From the NCBI RefSeq assembly GCF_004799325.1, contig NZ_SSMD01000002.1, positions 372,001 to 436,000 on the forward strand: a DNA stretch of 64,000 nt. The letters run 5' to 3'. A program made the translations under genes and the position numbers. This DNA is from Thalassobius vesicularis. Its GTDB lineage: Bacteria > Pseudomonadota > Alphaproteobacteria > Rhodobacterales > Rhodobacteraceae. The notes beneath the pieces are model-generated. The model was given only the letters and a program-made list of their open reading frames with translations. It searched no databases and was not told where the DNA came from. Positions 44,401 to 52,006 of the stretch are shown here, piece by piece; the stretch's first letter is position 1; each line of letters begins with the position of its first letter.

Positions 44401-44866
44401 CGGACACCGGCCCCGTGATCACCACGTCCGTCACCCGGTCGCGCCATGCGCCGCGTTTGACCACCGGGTCGTCCGCCTCTTCGGGCAGGGTCGTCACCAG
44501 ATCGACGGCGGCCTGCACCTCATCTGACGCACGCCCCATGTCCCAGCCCGGCTCGAACTCCAGCGTAATCGTGCCCCGCCCCTCGGTCGAAGAGCTGGAG
44601 CTCGCCTCCACCCCCTCCACCGTCAGCAGCGCGGGTTCCAGAACCTGGATGATCGCGGCGTCCACGTCCTCGGCCCCGGCGCCTTCCCAGCGCACGGAAA
44701 TCGAGATGTCGTCCACCACCACATCCGGAAAAAACTGCGCCCGCATCCGGGGCGTCGCGGCCAGACCCATCACCAGCAGCACCACCAGCAGCAGGTTCGC
44801 CGCCGTGCGGTGACGGGTAAAGTAGGACAGGATGCCGCCCGCCGCCTCGGGGATGGGGCGCATCAT
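41492..44866 (-). CDS. RND-family efflux transporter permease
   Basis: A 1124-residue inner-membrane pump of the hydrophobe/amphiphile RND type. There is one helix near the N-terminus, two large periplasmic loops, and helix clusters around residues 340-490 and 860-1010. The GIVVDDAIVVGEHADH segment carries the paired aspartates of the proton relay, and the first loop begins with FFPDVVVDDISISVRWEGA. It sits 3 bases after its adaptor gene. No outer-membrane channel gene is present here. Substrate unknown. Confidence 0.93.
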   Translation of the reverse strand: MMRPIPEAAGGILSYFTRHRTAANLLLVVLLVMGLAATPRMRAQFFPDVVVDDISISVRWEGAGAEDVDAAIIQVLEPALLTVEGVEASSSSSTEGRGTITLEFEPGWDMGRASDEVQAAVDLVTTLPEEADDPVVKRGAWRDRVTDVVITGPVSVQQLGLFADEFVARLFEVGITRTTIRGVAAPEILVEVPSLSLRAHDVTIAQIAAAIAEEVDADPAGDVGGGSTRVRTGVEKRSAEQIGRIVLRSNPDGSALTVGDVAAVRLLGADRARVYYVDENPAVSIRVDRSASGDAIKAQAQVQKVADEMEVTLPKGVTVDLIRTRAEAITARLNILLSNGAQGLVMVLILLFLFLNARTAFWVAAGIPVSMLTAIALMYLGGLTINMISLFGLIITLGIVVDDAIVVGEHADHLSRHGHGPISASETAARRMALPVFSATLTTIIAFFGLTAIGGRFGDLVGDIPFTVIAVLGASLVECFLILPNHMAHALAHSAKEHWYDWPSRTVNKGFRWVRSTLFRPFTTFVVWARYPVMAGAILLLAGQIAIFIRGDVQWRFFNAPERGSVTGNFAMLPGATRAHSLEMMREMQRATEELGAEYEARYGRNPLDYVMAEVGGNSGAPLPGADTKDADLLGGIAIELIDADLRPYSSFAFLGELQERVRNHPLAETVSFRGYRSGPGGDALDVQFYGATAEVLKGASEALKQALAKFPEVSAVEDNLPYDKDELILELTPQGQALGFTIDGLGRVLRHRLNGLEAATFPDGPRSAAIRVELPETERTADFLETLQLRTSAGRYVPLADIVSVRARSGFSTVKRENGVRLISVTGDISEDDPARAEEIGRLLEAEILPKIASEHQVEWRMAGLSEQEDQFLSEAMTGLTLCLLGIYLVLAWVFSSWTRPIVVMAIIPFGLVGTIWGHVLWEVPLSMFTVVGLVGMTGIIINDSIVLVTTIDDYAQDRGLIPSIIDGTADRLRPVMLTTLTTVMGLAPLLYETSQQAQFLRPTVITLVYGLGFGMVLVLMVVPALVAIQQDLGRQFLSLRRAVRARALRVPVVLGVAVLLGWLGLTMGWPFVTGAVYPPLAAWAIGSPMLGGLMLFLGGVAALTLAGFAMVGLIYALRRRAA

Positions 44867-44869
44867 CGC

Positions 44870-46327
44870 TTAGCCCCCCATCCGCGCTTCGAGCCGCTCG
44901 ACCATCTCGGCGGGCACCTTGTCCTCTTGCAGCCGCGCCAATATCCGCGTCCGCACGTCCGAGGGCATCATCTTGTTCGCCTCGACAAAGGCCACCAGTT
45001 TCGCGCGGCGTTCCTGCGACAGCTCCAGCATCTGCGGCGCCTGCGGGGCAGCGTCGGCCGCATTGCGCAGCGGGCGCACCTTGATCCCGGCCCCCAGCAG
45101 CGGGGTGCGTTGCAGCACCACCTCGCGCCCGGCCAGATCGGGGTTGCGCACCAGCACGTTGTCGCCCACCCGGCGCACCACGCGCACCTCCAACGCCTCC
45201 AGCCGGTCCTCGGCCCCCAACAGCAGCACGCGAGAGGCGGAATCCAGCGCCGTCGCGGGCAGGCTGACCACGTAATCCAGCGGCGGTTCTTCGACCGCGA
45301 CGCTGACGAAATCCCCCGGCTTCAGCCCGCGCGGGGCCTCCAGCCGGGCAAAGATCAGACGGCCCGTCTGCCCCTCGCCCACCGCCGCACTGTCGCGGTC
45401 GATGCGGCCCTTGGCCGTCAGGTTTTCCCCATACAGGTTCAGCGTGACATCGACCGGGGCCTTGGCCAACTGCCCCGCCCCGTCCAGCAGCCGCGCGTAT
45501 TGAGGGGTCGAGATGCGGAACGCCACTTCCAGCGCCTGCCCGTCCACCAGCTGCGCCAGCACCTCGTTCTGCGAGACCAGCCCGCCCGCGACCGCCTTCA
45601 CGCCGCTCAAGGTGCCATCAAACTCCGCCCGGATCACCGTGTCGGCCAGCACCCGCTCGGCCTCGGCCAGCGCGATGCCCGCCCGGTTCAGCCGCGTGGC
45701 GGCCTGATCCACCCGCGCCTCGGCCTGCGCCAATGCCTGCCGGCGCGAGACCACGGCCTGCCTGGCAGCCGCCGCTGCCAGCTCGGCGGTTTCCACGGTT
45801 GCATCCGTCGCCACCCCGCGCGCGGCCAGATCCTGCGCCCGCTTGAACGCCTTCTCGCGCAGACCCGCCTGTTCCTCGGTCGCGGCCAGCTCGTCGCGGG
45901 CCAGCTCCAGCGTGCGGGCGGCGTCGCGGCTTTCCAGTTCGGCATCCATCTGATCGGCTTGCGCACGATCCAGCGCGGCCTGCGCATCGGACGGGTCGAT
46001 CCGCACCAGCACATCACCCGCGCGCACCTGACCGCCCTCTTCGAACCCGTCGGCCAATTCCACGATCGTACCACGCAGAGCCGCGCGCAGGTCCAGCGTC
46101 CGGCGGCTTTGCACCTCGCCGAATGCGCTCAGCACCGGCGTCACCGTCCCCGGCTGCGCCGTCATCACGTTGACCGCGAAAATCCGTTCCCGCCCCTGCG
46201 GCGCCCGCGCCTCGCGCGACAGGCGCGCTTCGATCGCGTCGCGCACCATGGCCCCGGCATAGACCAGCAGCCCGACCGTCACGGCCAGCAGGAACAGCCC
46301 GGTCAGGCTTCGGCGCAGAAATCGCAT
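44870..46327 (-). CDS. RND periplasmic adaptor (HlyD/MFP family)
   Basis: A 485-residue membrane fusion protein. An N-terminal anchor helix (residues 5-27), biotinyl-lipoyl halves flanking a long Ala/Arg/Glu-rich coiled-coil hairpin (about residues 110-225), and a beta-barrel domain follow; the C-terminal 40 residues are an additional helical tail. It bridges the RND permease to an outer-membrane channel. GAGGA upstream. It is the first gene of the pair. Confidence 0.92.
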   Translation of the reverse strand: MRFLRRSLTGLFLLAVTVGLLVYAGAMVRDAIEARLSREARAPQGRERIFAVNVMTAQPGTVTPVLSAFGEVQSRRTLDLRAALRGTIVELADGFEEGGQVRAGDVLVRIDPSDAQAALDRAQADQMDAELESRDAARTLELARDELAATEEQAGLREKAFKRAQDLAARGVATDATVETAELAAAAARQAVVSRRQALAQAEARVDQAATRLNRAGIALAEAERVLADTVIRAEFDGTLSGVKAVAGGLVSQNEVLAQLVDGQALEVAFRISTPQYARLLDGAGQLAKAPVDVTLNLYGENLTAKGRIDRDSAAVGEGQTGRLIFARLEAPRGLKPGDFVSVAVEEPPLDYVVSLPATALDSASRVLLLGAEDRLEALEVRVVRRVGDNVLVRNPDLAGREVVLQRTPLLGAGIKVRPLRNAADAAPQAPQMLELSQERRAKLVAFVEANKMMPSDVRTRILARLQEDKVPAEMVERLEARMGG

Positions 46328-46425
46328 CGCTCGTTCGTCCTCTTGCTCGGGCCAAGTCGCCCGATCACTAACAGTAGCGGGGAAACGGCGTTTGCCAAGA
46401 CGTCAGAGTGAAACGGATCAGCCCG

Positions 46426-46968
46426 TCATTTCCGTCGCTTGTGTTCCTCAAGCCGCGGGAAAATCTCGACGAAGTTGCACGGCAGGTGCCGGTAATCCAG
46501 CTGCCAGCGCAGGATTTCGTCCCATGCGTCCTTGCACGCCCCCGTGCTGCCGGGCAAGGCGAACAGATACGTGCCGCCCGCCACGCCACCCGTGGCACGG
46601 CTTTGCACCGCGCTGGTGCCGATCTTCTGCATCGAGACGATGGTGAACACCGTGCCAAATGCGTCGATCTCTTTCTCATAGACATCGCGATGCGCCTCGA
46701 CGGTCACGTCGCGCCCGGTCAGCCCGGTGCCGCCCGTCGAGATCACCACGTCCACCTCGGGATTGGCGATCCAGGCGCGCAGCTGATCGGCGATCTCGGC
46801 CCGCTCGTCTCGGATGATCTTGCGGTCGGCCAGGATGTGCCCCGCCCCCTCGATCCGGTCCACCAGCGTCTGACCCGAGCGATCCTCGGCCAAGCCGCGC
46901 GTGTCCGAGACCGTCAGAACCGCGATGCGAACCGGGATGAACTCTTTGCTTTCGTCGATGCGGCTCAT
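46426..46968 (-). CDS. moaB: Molybdenum cofactor biosynthesis protein B
   Basis: A 180-residue MogA/MoaB-type protein that adenylylates molybdopterin. Motifs: VLTVSDTRGLAEDRSGQ, VVISTGGTGLTGRDVT and FALPGSTGACKDAWDEIL, the last typical of MoaB. The ATG at 46968 follows AAAGGGG. It is the third gene of a udg-lysE-moaB cluster on the minus strand. The molybdopterin synthase subunits lie separately at 63 kb. Confidence 0.93.
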   Translation of the reverse strand: MSRIDESKEFIPVRIAVLTVSDTRGLAEDRSGQTLVDRIEGAGHILADRKIIRDERAEIADQLRAWIANPEVDVVISTGGTGLTGRDVTVEAHRDVYEKEIDAFGTVFTIVSMQKIGTSAVQSRATGGVAGGTYLFALPGSTGACKDAWDEILRWQLDYRHLPCNFVEIFPRLEEHKRRK

Positions 46969-46970
46969 GT

Positions 46971-47588
46971 CTATCCCCTTTGCATCAGCGCCAAACGCGC
47001 GGCCAGTGCCACGAATATGCCCGCGCTGATCCGGCCCAGCCATGTGGCAAAACCGGCATCCTGCGCCAGACGCTTGCCGATGCCGCCCGCAAACACGCCG
47101 ACCAGCCCGTTGATGACGAACCCGCCCAGCGCCAGCACCGCGCCGTAGATCAGGAATTGCGGCAGCACGGGGCGCGCGGGGTCCACGAATTGCGGCACGA
47201 AGGCCAGCACGAACAGGATCACCTTGGGGTTGGTCAGGTTCACCATCAGCCCCTGCCGGAACGCCTTGGCGACCGAGACGCCCTTGACCTTGCCGCCCAC
47301 CGGCCCCGCCTTCAGCGATTGCCAGGCCAGCCACAGCAGATAGCCCACGCCGATCCAGCGGATCACGTCAAAGGCCAGCGGAAAGGCGGCGACAAGCGCG
47401 CTCAGCCCCAGACCGGCCGCAAAGGCATGCACGAACGCCCCGACCGAGATCCCCGCACTGGCCGACACCGCCGGCCACGGCCCTGATCGCAACCCCTGCC
47501 CAAGGCAGAACATCATGTCCGCCCCCGGCGTCAGGTTCAACGCCAGCCCCGCCGGCACAAAGGCCAGCAGCACCATCCAGTCGATCAT
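46971..47588 (-). CDS. LysE-family translocator
   Basis: A 205-residue inner-membrane exporter with about six helices and the family N-terminal pattern (LALNLTPGADMMFCLGQGLRSG). The NLTNPKVILFVLAFVPQFVD motif is typical of LysE/RhtB. It probably exports an amino acid or related compound. It overlaps the UDG gene by 4 bases. Confidence 0.9.
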   Translation of the reverse strand: MIDWMVLLAFVPAGLALNLTPGADMMFCLGQGLRSGPWPAVSASAGISVGAFVHAFAAGLGLSALVAAFPLAFDVIRWIGVGYLLWLAWQSLKAGPVGGKVKGVSVAKAFRQGLMVNLTNPKVILFVLAFVPQFVDPARPVLPQFLIYGAVLALGGFVINGLVGVFAGGIGKRLAQDAGFATWLGRISAGIFVALAARLALMQRG

Positions 47589-48373
47589 TCTTTATCCTCC
47601 AGCCGGGCCTTCAGGCTCAGCAGATCCGCCCAGGTTTCGCGTTTCTGATGCGGTTGGCGCAGCAGGTAAGCCGGGTGGAACATCGGCAGCGCCGGGGCGC
47701 CGAACGCCTTGGCCCATTGCCCGCGCAACCGCGTGATGCCCCGGTCGCCCAGCCCGGCCTGACAGCTGATATTGCCCATCAGCACCACCACGTCAGGCTT
47801 GGCCAGCTCGACATGCCGTTTCAGGAACGGCAGCAGCATGGCGATTTCCTCGGGGTTGGGGTCGCGGTTCTGCGGGGGCCGCCACGGCAGCACGTTGGTG
47901 ATATAGACCGCCCGCCCCGGATCGTCCGAGCGTCTGTCCAGCCCGATCGCCCCCAGCATCCGGTCCAGCAACTGCCCCGCACGGCCCACAAACGGGCGTC
48001 CTTCGCGGTCCTCGTCCCGGCCCGGCGCTTCGCCGATCAGCATGACCCGCGCGCCGGGCGTGCCATCGCTGAACACCAGGTTGCGCGCGCCGCGCTTCAG
48101 CTCGCAATGCTCGAACGCCGCCATTGCCGCGCGCAAACCCGCCAGATCGCCCGCCGAAGCGGCCATCTTGCGGGCCTCGGCCACCGGGTCGATCTTGGGT
48201 GCCTTCGGAACGGGTGCCACCACCGCCCCGCGCACGGGCGCAGGGGCGGCCTTGACCTCGGCCGCCAGGGCATAGCGGTCGATAGGGGAGTCGCAGATCG
48301 CCTCGTCCGCCCCCATCTCGATCTGCCATTCCAGCAGGCGCAGCGCCGTATGATAGTCCAGTGCCGATTCCAT
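47585..48373 (-). CDS. Uracil-DNA glycosylase-superfamily protein (type IV-like)
   Basis: A 262-residue protein whose C-terminal 180 residues match type IV/UDG-A enzymes: LIGEAPGRDEDREGRPFVG (motif 1, residues 112-130), ITNVLPWRPPQNRDPNPEE, and MFHPAYLLR (motif 2, His233). Only three cysteines are present (27, 90, 204), so the four-Cys 4Fe-4S ligands of classical type IV UDGs are not complete. The N-terminal 80 residues are Ala/Pro-rich. Heads the lysE-moaB cluster and is divergent from pyrB. Confidence 0.85.
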   Translation of the reverse strand: MESALDYHTALRLLEWQIEMGADEAICDSPIDRYALAAEVKAAPAPVRGAVVAPVPKAPKIDPVAEARKMAASAGDLAGLRAAMAAFEHCELKRGARNLVFSDGTPGARVMLIGEAPGRDEDREGRPFVGRAGQLLDRMLGAIGLDRRSDDPGRAVYITNVLPWRPPQNRDPNPEEIAMLLPFLKRHVELAKPDVVVLMGNISCQAGLGDRGITRLRGQWAKAFGAPALPMFHPAYLLRQPHQKRETWADLLSLKARLEDKE

Positions 48374-48498
48374 GCGCCCAAGCTACCCCGCCCCGCCGCG
48401 CGCGGAAAGGCGGCAAATCCAGCCCCCGCGACGCCCGTCAATCTTGCCCCTGCCCCCACCCGCCCATATAAGCACCACAGGCAACGCAGGAGGCGGCG

Positions 48499-49458
48499 AT
48501 GACGTTCACGCAAAAGCATCTTCTGGGGATAGAGCCCCTCCACCCGACCGAAATCACCACCGTGCTGGACCTGGCCGACCAATATGTCGACCTGAACCGC
48601 CGCGACGTGAAACACGCCGAGGCGCTGAAGGGCCTCACCCAGATCAACATGTTCTTCGAGAACTCGACCCGCACCCAAGCCAGTTTCGAGCTGGCCGGCA
48701 AACGCCTTGGCGCGGACGTGATGAACATGTCGATGCAGGCCTCCTCGATCAAGAAGGGCGAGACCCTGATCGACACCGCCCTGACCCTGAACGCCATGCA
48801 CCCCGATCTGCTGGTCGTGCGCCACCCGCATTCCGGGGCCGTGGACCTGCTGGCGCAAAAGGTGAACTGCGCCGTGCTGAACGCCGGTGACGGCAAGCAC
48901 GAACACCCCACCCAGGCCCTGCTGGACGCGCTGACCATCCGCCGCGCCAAGGGCCGGTTGCACCGCCTGAACATCGCCATCTGCGGCGACATCGCCCACA
49001 GCCGCGTGGCGCGGTCCAACCTGATCCTGCTGGGCAAGATGGAAAACCGTGTCCGCCTGGTCGGCCCGCCCACCCTGATGCCCGCCCAGATCGACGCCTT
49101 CGGGGTCGAGGTCTACCACGACATGCGCGAGGGATTGCAGGACGTTGACGTCGTCATGATGCTCCGCCTGCAAAAGGAACGCATGGACGGCGGCTTCATC
49201 CCGTCCGAGCGTGAGTATTACCACCGCTACGGTCTGGACGCCGAGAAACTCAGCTACGCCAAGCCCGACGCCATCGTCATGCACCCCGGCCCGATGAACC
49301 GCGGTGTCGAAATCGACGGCGAGATCGCGGATGACATCAACCGCTCGGTCATTCAGGAACAGGTGGAAATGGGCGTCGCCGTCCGCATGGCCGCGATGGA
49401 CCTCTTGGCCCGCAACCTGCGCGAGGCCCGCCGCGCCAAGCAAGGGGTCATGGCGTGA
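48499..49458 (+). CDS. pyrB: Aspartate carbamoyltransferase, catalytic subunit
   Basis: A 319-residue enzyme joining carbamoyl phosphate and aspartate in pyrimidine synthesis. The carbamoyl phosphate motif [13 protein letters not shown] is near residue 52, [12 protein letters not shown] near residue 133, and [10 protein letters not shown] near residue 263. GGAGGCGG upstream. No pyrI regulatory subunit; instead an inactive dihydroorotase homologue lies downstream in the same operon, as in class A ATCases. The stop overlaps the next gene (GTGA). Confidence 0.96.
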   Translation: MTFTQKHLLGIEPLHPTEITTVLDLADQYVDLNRRDVKHAEALKGLTQINMFFENSTRTQASFELAGKRLGADVMNMSMQASSIKKGETLIDTALTLNAMHPDLLVVRHPHSGAVDLLAQKVNCAVLNAGDGKHEHPTQALLDALTIRRAKGRLHRLNIAICGDIAHSRVARSNLILLGKMENRVRLVGPPTLMPAQIDAFGVEVYHDMREGLQDVDVVMMLRLQKERMDGGFIPSEREYYHRYGLDAEKLSYAKPDAIVMHPGPMNRGVEIDGEIADDINRSVIQEQVEMGVAVRMAAMDLLARNLREARRAKQGVMA

Positions 49459-50003
49459 GCGACCGGATCGAGGTTCCAGCAGGCGAAACCGGCGTCGTCC
49501 GGCTCTTTGCCGTGGACCTCCCCCCCGAGGATATCGAGGATTTCGCCGACTTCGAACGCGAAGGCTGGCCGCTGATTTCCGCCCTCGGGCTCTACGATCT
49601 GAACCCGTCCTATGTCGAGATTTTCCCGGTCTCCAACCTCGATGACATGGGCCTGCCCGGCTACCTGACCGAGGGCTACAACATCGACCCGGACGACCTG
49701 CGCGACGACCGCCAGTTCCTTGGCAACATCCGCGGACATGTGGCGCTGATCTCCTCGGGGGCGTTTCGCGGCAAGGCCCAGACCCTGCGCCTGTCGCATC
49801 CGCTGATCTGGCTGGGCACCTGGTCCGAACCCCGCCCCGAGCTGGACCTCGCCCCGATTCGCAGCGACGCCGCGCAAGGCACCACCGGCGACGTGGGCGC
49901 GCCCGGAAAACCCCGTTTTCCGCGCTGGCTGGGCTGGGCGTTACCGCTGGCCGGGATCGCGCTCGGCACCCTCATCTACTTGATCTCCCCGCACGGAGGC
50001 TGA
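49455..50003 (+). CDS. Unknown protein with C-terminal membrane helix, pyr operon
   Basis: A 182-residue protein. Most of it (residues 1-150) is acidic and soluble, with [17 protein letters not shown] and the internal motif [23 protein letters not shown] single helix near the C-terminus (about 158-178) would make it tail-anchored. I do not recognise the family. GTG start overlapping the pyrB stop. Confidence 0.72.
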   Translation: MSDRIEVPAGETGVVRLFAVDLPPEDIEDFADFEREGWPLISALGLYDLNPSYVEIFPVSNLDDMGLPGYLTEGYNIDPDDLRDDRQFLGNIRGHVALISSGAFRGKAQTLRLSHPLIWLGTWSEPRPELDLAPIRSDAAQGTTGDVGAPGKPRFPRWLGWALPLAGIALGTLIYLISPHGG

Positions 50004-50005
50004 CC

Positions 50006-50446
50006 ATGTACGGCTCTCTCACCCCCAATTACGAGCTTCAGGACGGCGAAGAGCTTCTGACGCAGATCCATCCCGACCGCGCCACCTATTGGCGCGATCA
50101 CGCCTGGATGGCTGCCATTGCGATGGCCGTGGGCATGGCGATCCTGTTCTTCATGGGCAATCCGCATGTCTGGACCGGGGCCGTCGGTGGGCTGGCTGCG
50201 ATTGCCGTGCGCGCCTTCTACGTCGCCTCGGACGAGCTGAAAGTGCGCTGGGATCTGACCACCGCCCGCGTGATGGGTCCGCAGGGCCGTACCGTCCGGC
50301 TGGGCGAAATCAAAGAGATCAAGTCGCTCGGCTCCGCCCTCCAGATCGTGACCCTGTCGGGCGACAAGCACCTGTTGAAATACCTTGCCGACAAGACCGC
50401 CACCCGCGACGCCATCCAGCGCGCCCGCGCCGGGGGCCGCTCATGA
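50006..50446 (+). CDS. PH-like membrane protein, unknown function
   Basis: A 146-residue protein with two membrane helices (about residues 35-52 and 55-75) and a C-terminal beta-rich segment (WDLTTARVMGPQGRTVRLGE, then IKSLGSALQIVTLSG), reminiscent of bacterial PH-like domains. Only 2 bases after the preceding gene; its TGA overlaps the next ATG. Function unknown. Confidence 0.7.
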   Translation: MYGSLTPNYELQDGEELLTQIHPDRATYWRDHAWMAAIAMAVGMAILFFMGNPHVWTGAVGGLAAIAVRAFYVASDELKVRWDLTTARVMGPQGRTVRLGEIKEIKSLGSALQIVTLSGDKHLLKYLADKTATRDAIQRARAGGRS

Positions 50447-50973
50447 GTGGCTGGGACGACATCCTCGACCCCGACGAAGAAATCCTCTGGCAGGGCCGCC
50501 CCGACGCCTCGCTGGTGGTCTCGGCCGAAACCGTGGTGACGGCGATCTTCGGCACCGCCTTCGCCGGCTTCGCGTTTTTCTGGATGGTCATGGCCGCGCA
50601 GGGCGGCGGGTTCTTCTGGATGTTCGGCCTGATCCATTTCTCGGTTGGTGTGGCAATGGCGTTCGGCGGCTTCCTCAGACGCCCCTGGCAGAACAGCCGC
50701 ACCTGGTATTCGCTGTCCAACAAGCGCGCCTTCATCGCCACCGACTACCCTATCGTCGGCAAGCGCCTGCGCTCCTATGCGATCAACGCCGCCACCTCTC
50801 TGTCGATGGACGAGGGCGCGCTGGCCACCATCCATTTCGCCACCCAGACCTACACCCACAAGGGCCGCCAACGCACCCGCCGCATCGGGTTCCACCGCAT
50901 TGCCGACGGCCCCCATGTCTACCGCCTGATGCGCGACATCCAGCGCCACGACCGCGAACAGGCCCAGACATGA
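50443..50973 (+). CDS. PH-like membrane protein, paralog 1
   Basis: A 176-residue protein starting with SGWDDILDPDEEILWQGRPD, two membrane helices (about 25-45 and 55-75), then WYSLSNKRAFIATDYPIVGK and a C-terminal HVYRLMRDIQ. The order of elements is the same in the next gene, so the two are tandem duplicates. A PH-type fold with membrane anchoring is a guess. Overlaps both neighbours by 4 bases. Confidence 0.72.
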   Translation: MSGWDDILDPDEEILWQGRPDASLVVSAETVVTAIFGTAFAGFAFFWMVMAAQGGGFFWMFGLIHFSVGVAMAFGGFLRRPWQNSRTWYSLSNKRAFIATDYPIVGKRLRSYAINAATSLSMDEGALATIHFATQTYTHKGRQRTRRIGFHRIADGPHVYRLMRDIQRHDREQAQT

Positions 50974-51530
50974 ACCCCCGCAGCTGGGACGATATCCTTG
51001 ACGAGGACGAGGCGATCCTCTGGCAGGGCCAACCCGACCCGCATGTGCGGTTCGGCATCCCCGACAGCCCCTCGGTCGGGCTGATGCTGCTGTTCTGGCT
51101 GGGCGCCGGGGCCGGATGGATGGCCTATGCGTCCGAGGCATGGCCCTTCGGCCTGATCTACCTGGCCATCGGCGCGGCGGCCTTTGGCGGCGCGCTGATC
51201 TGGCGGCCGATGGTGTGGCGGCGCACCTTCTACTCCCTGTCCAACAAACGCGCCTATGTCGCCACCGACGCGCCGTTCCAGGGCAAGCGCCTGCGCTCGT
51301 TCACGCTGGACGCCGACAACCGCGTGACGCTCGAAGGTGGGCCGCTCTACAACGTAAACTTCGCCACCTCGGTGCTGCCGCTCAAGGACGACATCCGCAG
51401 CCCCCGCGCGCGGTTCCGTCACCCGATCGTGCTGCAACGCCACGGCTTTGAACGCCTGCGCGACGGCCAGCAGGTCTATCACCTGATCCGCGACATCCAG
51501 AGCGGCACATACAAGGGGGTACCCGAATGA
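50970..51530 (+). CDS. PH-like membrane protein, paralog 2
   Basis: A 186-residue protein, tandem paralog of the preceding one: SWDDILDEDEAILWQGQPD at the start, two membrane helices (about 30-70), FYSLSNKRAYVATDAPFQGK and VYHLIRDIQ near the end. Substantial divergence between the motifs indicates an old duplication. Overlaps its neighbours by 4 bases on each side. Function unknown. Confidence 0.72.
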   Translation: MNPRSWDDILDEDEAILWQGQPDPHVRFGIPDSPSVGLMLLFWLGAGAGWMAYASEAWPFGLIYLAIGAAAFGGALIWRPMVWRRTFYSLSNKRAYVATDAPFQGKRLRSFTLDADNRVTLEGGPLYNVNFATSVLPLKDDIRSPRARFRHPIVLQRHGFERLRDGQQVYHLIRDIQSGTYKGVPE

Positions 51531-52006
51531 CCCTGTGGTCCCAGACCCTGAACCAGGTGCAGACCCAGCACCCGATCTATGGCCTGACCGCCAAGGGCCC
51601 CGTCCCCGCCCTGTTCGGGCTGGGTCTGGGCTACCTGCTGGCGATCCGCTACGACATGCCGCTGGCCGGGGCCTTGGCCGCGCCGGCCTTCATCCTGCTG
51701 CCGCTGGTCATCACCCTGTGGCTGGACCGCCACCGCATCCGGTTCGAGATCACCCCCACCGGCGCCATCCGCCATCAGGGCGGCATCGAACAATCGCTTC
51801 CGTTCGGGACCGAGGTCAACTACACCCTGACCCGTGGCCCGATCCGCCGCGCGCTGAACCTGCCGGGCGTGTTGCGCCTGAACAGCCAGACCGGCGTCAT
51901 GCGCAGCTGGAGCCTGACCTGGCCCGTCGCCGCCACCGAACTGCCCGCGCTGGACGCGGCCCTGAAAACTGCCCTGAAAACCACCTCCGGGGGGAACCGC
52001 ACATGA
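51527..52006 (+). CDS. Small membrane protein, pyr operon, unknown
   Basis: A 159-residue protein with two membrane helices (about 24-42 and 45-65) and a C-terminal beta-rich part (HRIRFEITPTGAIRHQGG, LPFGTEVNYTLTRG), again with a PH-like look. It lacks the WDDILD opening of the two paralogs. 4-base overlaps with both neighbours. Function unknown. Confidence 0.68.
   Translation: MTLWSQTLNQVQTQHPIYGLTAKGPVPALFGLGLGYLLAIRYDMPLAGALAAPAFILLPLVITLWLDRHRIRFEITPTGAIRHQGGIEQSLPFGTEVNYTLTRGPIRRALNLPGVLRLNSQTGVMRSWSLTWPVAATELPALDAALKTALKTTSGGNRT

Noticed and set aside
41867-44527. An 886-codon plus-strand frame antisense to the RND gene
   Set aside because: His/Arg/Gln-rich translation without domains, typical of antisense frames in high-GC coding DNA; the minus strand encodes a full RND permease.
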